DNA of 12,993 nt from Deltaproteobacteria bacterium (GTDB lineage Bacteria > Desulfobacterota > GWC2-55-46), in the NCBI GenBank assembly GCA_016234955.1, contig JACRNN010000210.1, positions 1-12,993 on the forward strand. Reading direction: 5' to 3'. Shown here in pieces: positions 12,590-12,993 of the stretch. Position numbers and translations under genes: made by a program. The notes beneath the pieces were generated by a model. That model was not told where the DNA came from and ran no database searches. It worked only from the letters and a program-made list of their open reading frames with translations. How positions within the stretch are numbered: position 1 is the first letter of the stretch; every line of letters starts with the position of its first letter.

Positions 12590-12628
12590 TCTTATTTAAA
12601 TTCAGAATAAAAAGGAGAAGCAAGCGAA

Positions 12629-12993
12629 TTGGAACAGAAGACTTTATCGTTCAACGATTTCAATCTTTCAAGCGAGGTGCTCAAGGCCGTCACGGCAATG
12701 GGTTTTGAGGAGCCCACGCCCATCCAGTCAAAGACTATCCCGGTGCTACTGACAGGCAAGGACGTCATAGGGCAGGCCCAGACAGGCACCGGCAAGACCG
12801 CGGCCTTCGGCATACCTATAGTCGAGAGGATAGACAGGGCTACGCACGGCGTCCAGGCCATAATAATCGCGCCGACAAGGGAGCTGGCCATCCAGGCCGC
12901 GGAGGAGATGAACAAGCTCGGCAAGTTCAAAAGGCTCCATGCGCTCCCGGTGTACGGAGGCACTTCGATAGAGAGGCAGATAAAGGCCCTGCA
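12629..12993 (+). CDS. DEAD-box ATP-dependent RNA helicase, 3' truncated by window edge
   Basis: RNA-unwinding ATPase of superfamily 2; 121 codons are visible and the frame is open at the right edge. Translation gives MEQKTLSFNDFNLSSEVLKA..., the isolated Phe (about 8 or 11) and the Q motif GFEEPTPIQ (26-34), Walker A motif I AQTGTGKTAAF (50-60), motif Ia APTRELAIQ (82-90) and the start of the motif Ib region (VYGGTS, 109-114). The DEAD motif itself would lie beyond the window. The start is TTG at 12629 with AAGGAG at 12612-12617; an in-frame TAA at 12608-12610 leaves no upstream ATG or GTG. The AQTGTGKTAAFGIP form is typical of DeaD/CshA and RhlE-type proteins; I cannot separate these without the C-terminal part. 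Confidence 0.93.
   Translation, partial: MEQKTLSFNDFNLSSEVLKAVTAMGFEEPTPIQSKTIPVLLTGKDVIGQAQTGTGKTAAFGIPIVERIDRATHGVQAIIIAPTRELAIQAAEEMNKLGKFKRLHALPVYGGTSIERQIKAL

Overview
The window looks like chromosomal core-metabolism DNA from a GC-rich, probably uncultivated bacterium of the Desulfobacterota (former Deltaproteobacteria) or a related lineage. Three things suggest this. The order fabF-rpiB-glyA and an alaC-hom-(thrC)-apgM run are familiar from Geobacter-like genomes. Proteins such as AlaC, LipA and GlyA are close to proteobacterial forms. Codon use is odd for GC-rich DNA: in rpiB 7 of 9 Ile codons are ATA and 11 of 12 Arg codons are AGG. The lineage is an inference; no rRNA or other marker gene is present. 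Every gene I can support lies on the + strand.

Layout. (1) 1-3050: the 3' part of fabF (fatty-acid elongation), rpiB (pentose phosphate), glyA (serine/glycine and one-carbon units), closed by a textbook terminator. (2) 3126-4399: a DUF3343 protein, an overlapping 61-residue zinc-ribbon protein, and a DUF2064-type glycosyltransferase whose N-terminus is encoded by an interspersed repeat. (3) 4400-5813: a structured intergenic region, lipA (lipoyl synthase), then 389 bp without a gene that hold pieces of three palindromic repeat families. (4) 5917-11094: alaC, hom, thrC and apgM, closed by a terminator. Hom, ThrC and an ApgM-family protein in a row suggest a complete homoserine-to-threonine route in which the ApgM-like protein replaces homoserine kinase ThrB; AlaC makes alanine from pyruvate. 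(5) 11095-12025: a palindromic element and mtgA (peptidoglycan glycosyltransferase). (6) 12026-12628: a miniature inverted-repeat element, then a self-contained 30-codon membrane-peptide gene with a strong ribosome binding site, a -10 box and a strong terminator. (7) 12629 to the end: the start of a DEAD-box RNA helicase gene with a TTG start.

The least ordinary part is between the genes. Nearly every larger gap contains a palindromic repeat. One family of about 118 bp occurs twice nearly complete (3621-3738 and 7126-7245), each copy ending just before a coding region in the same orientation, plus a fragment at 9666-9686. A different family occurs complete at 12119-12248 and as a half copy at 5627-5677. 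I see no CRISPR array, tRNA, rRNA, transposase or phage gene. Homology statements come from recognising motifs by eye, not from database searches.
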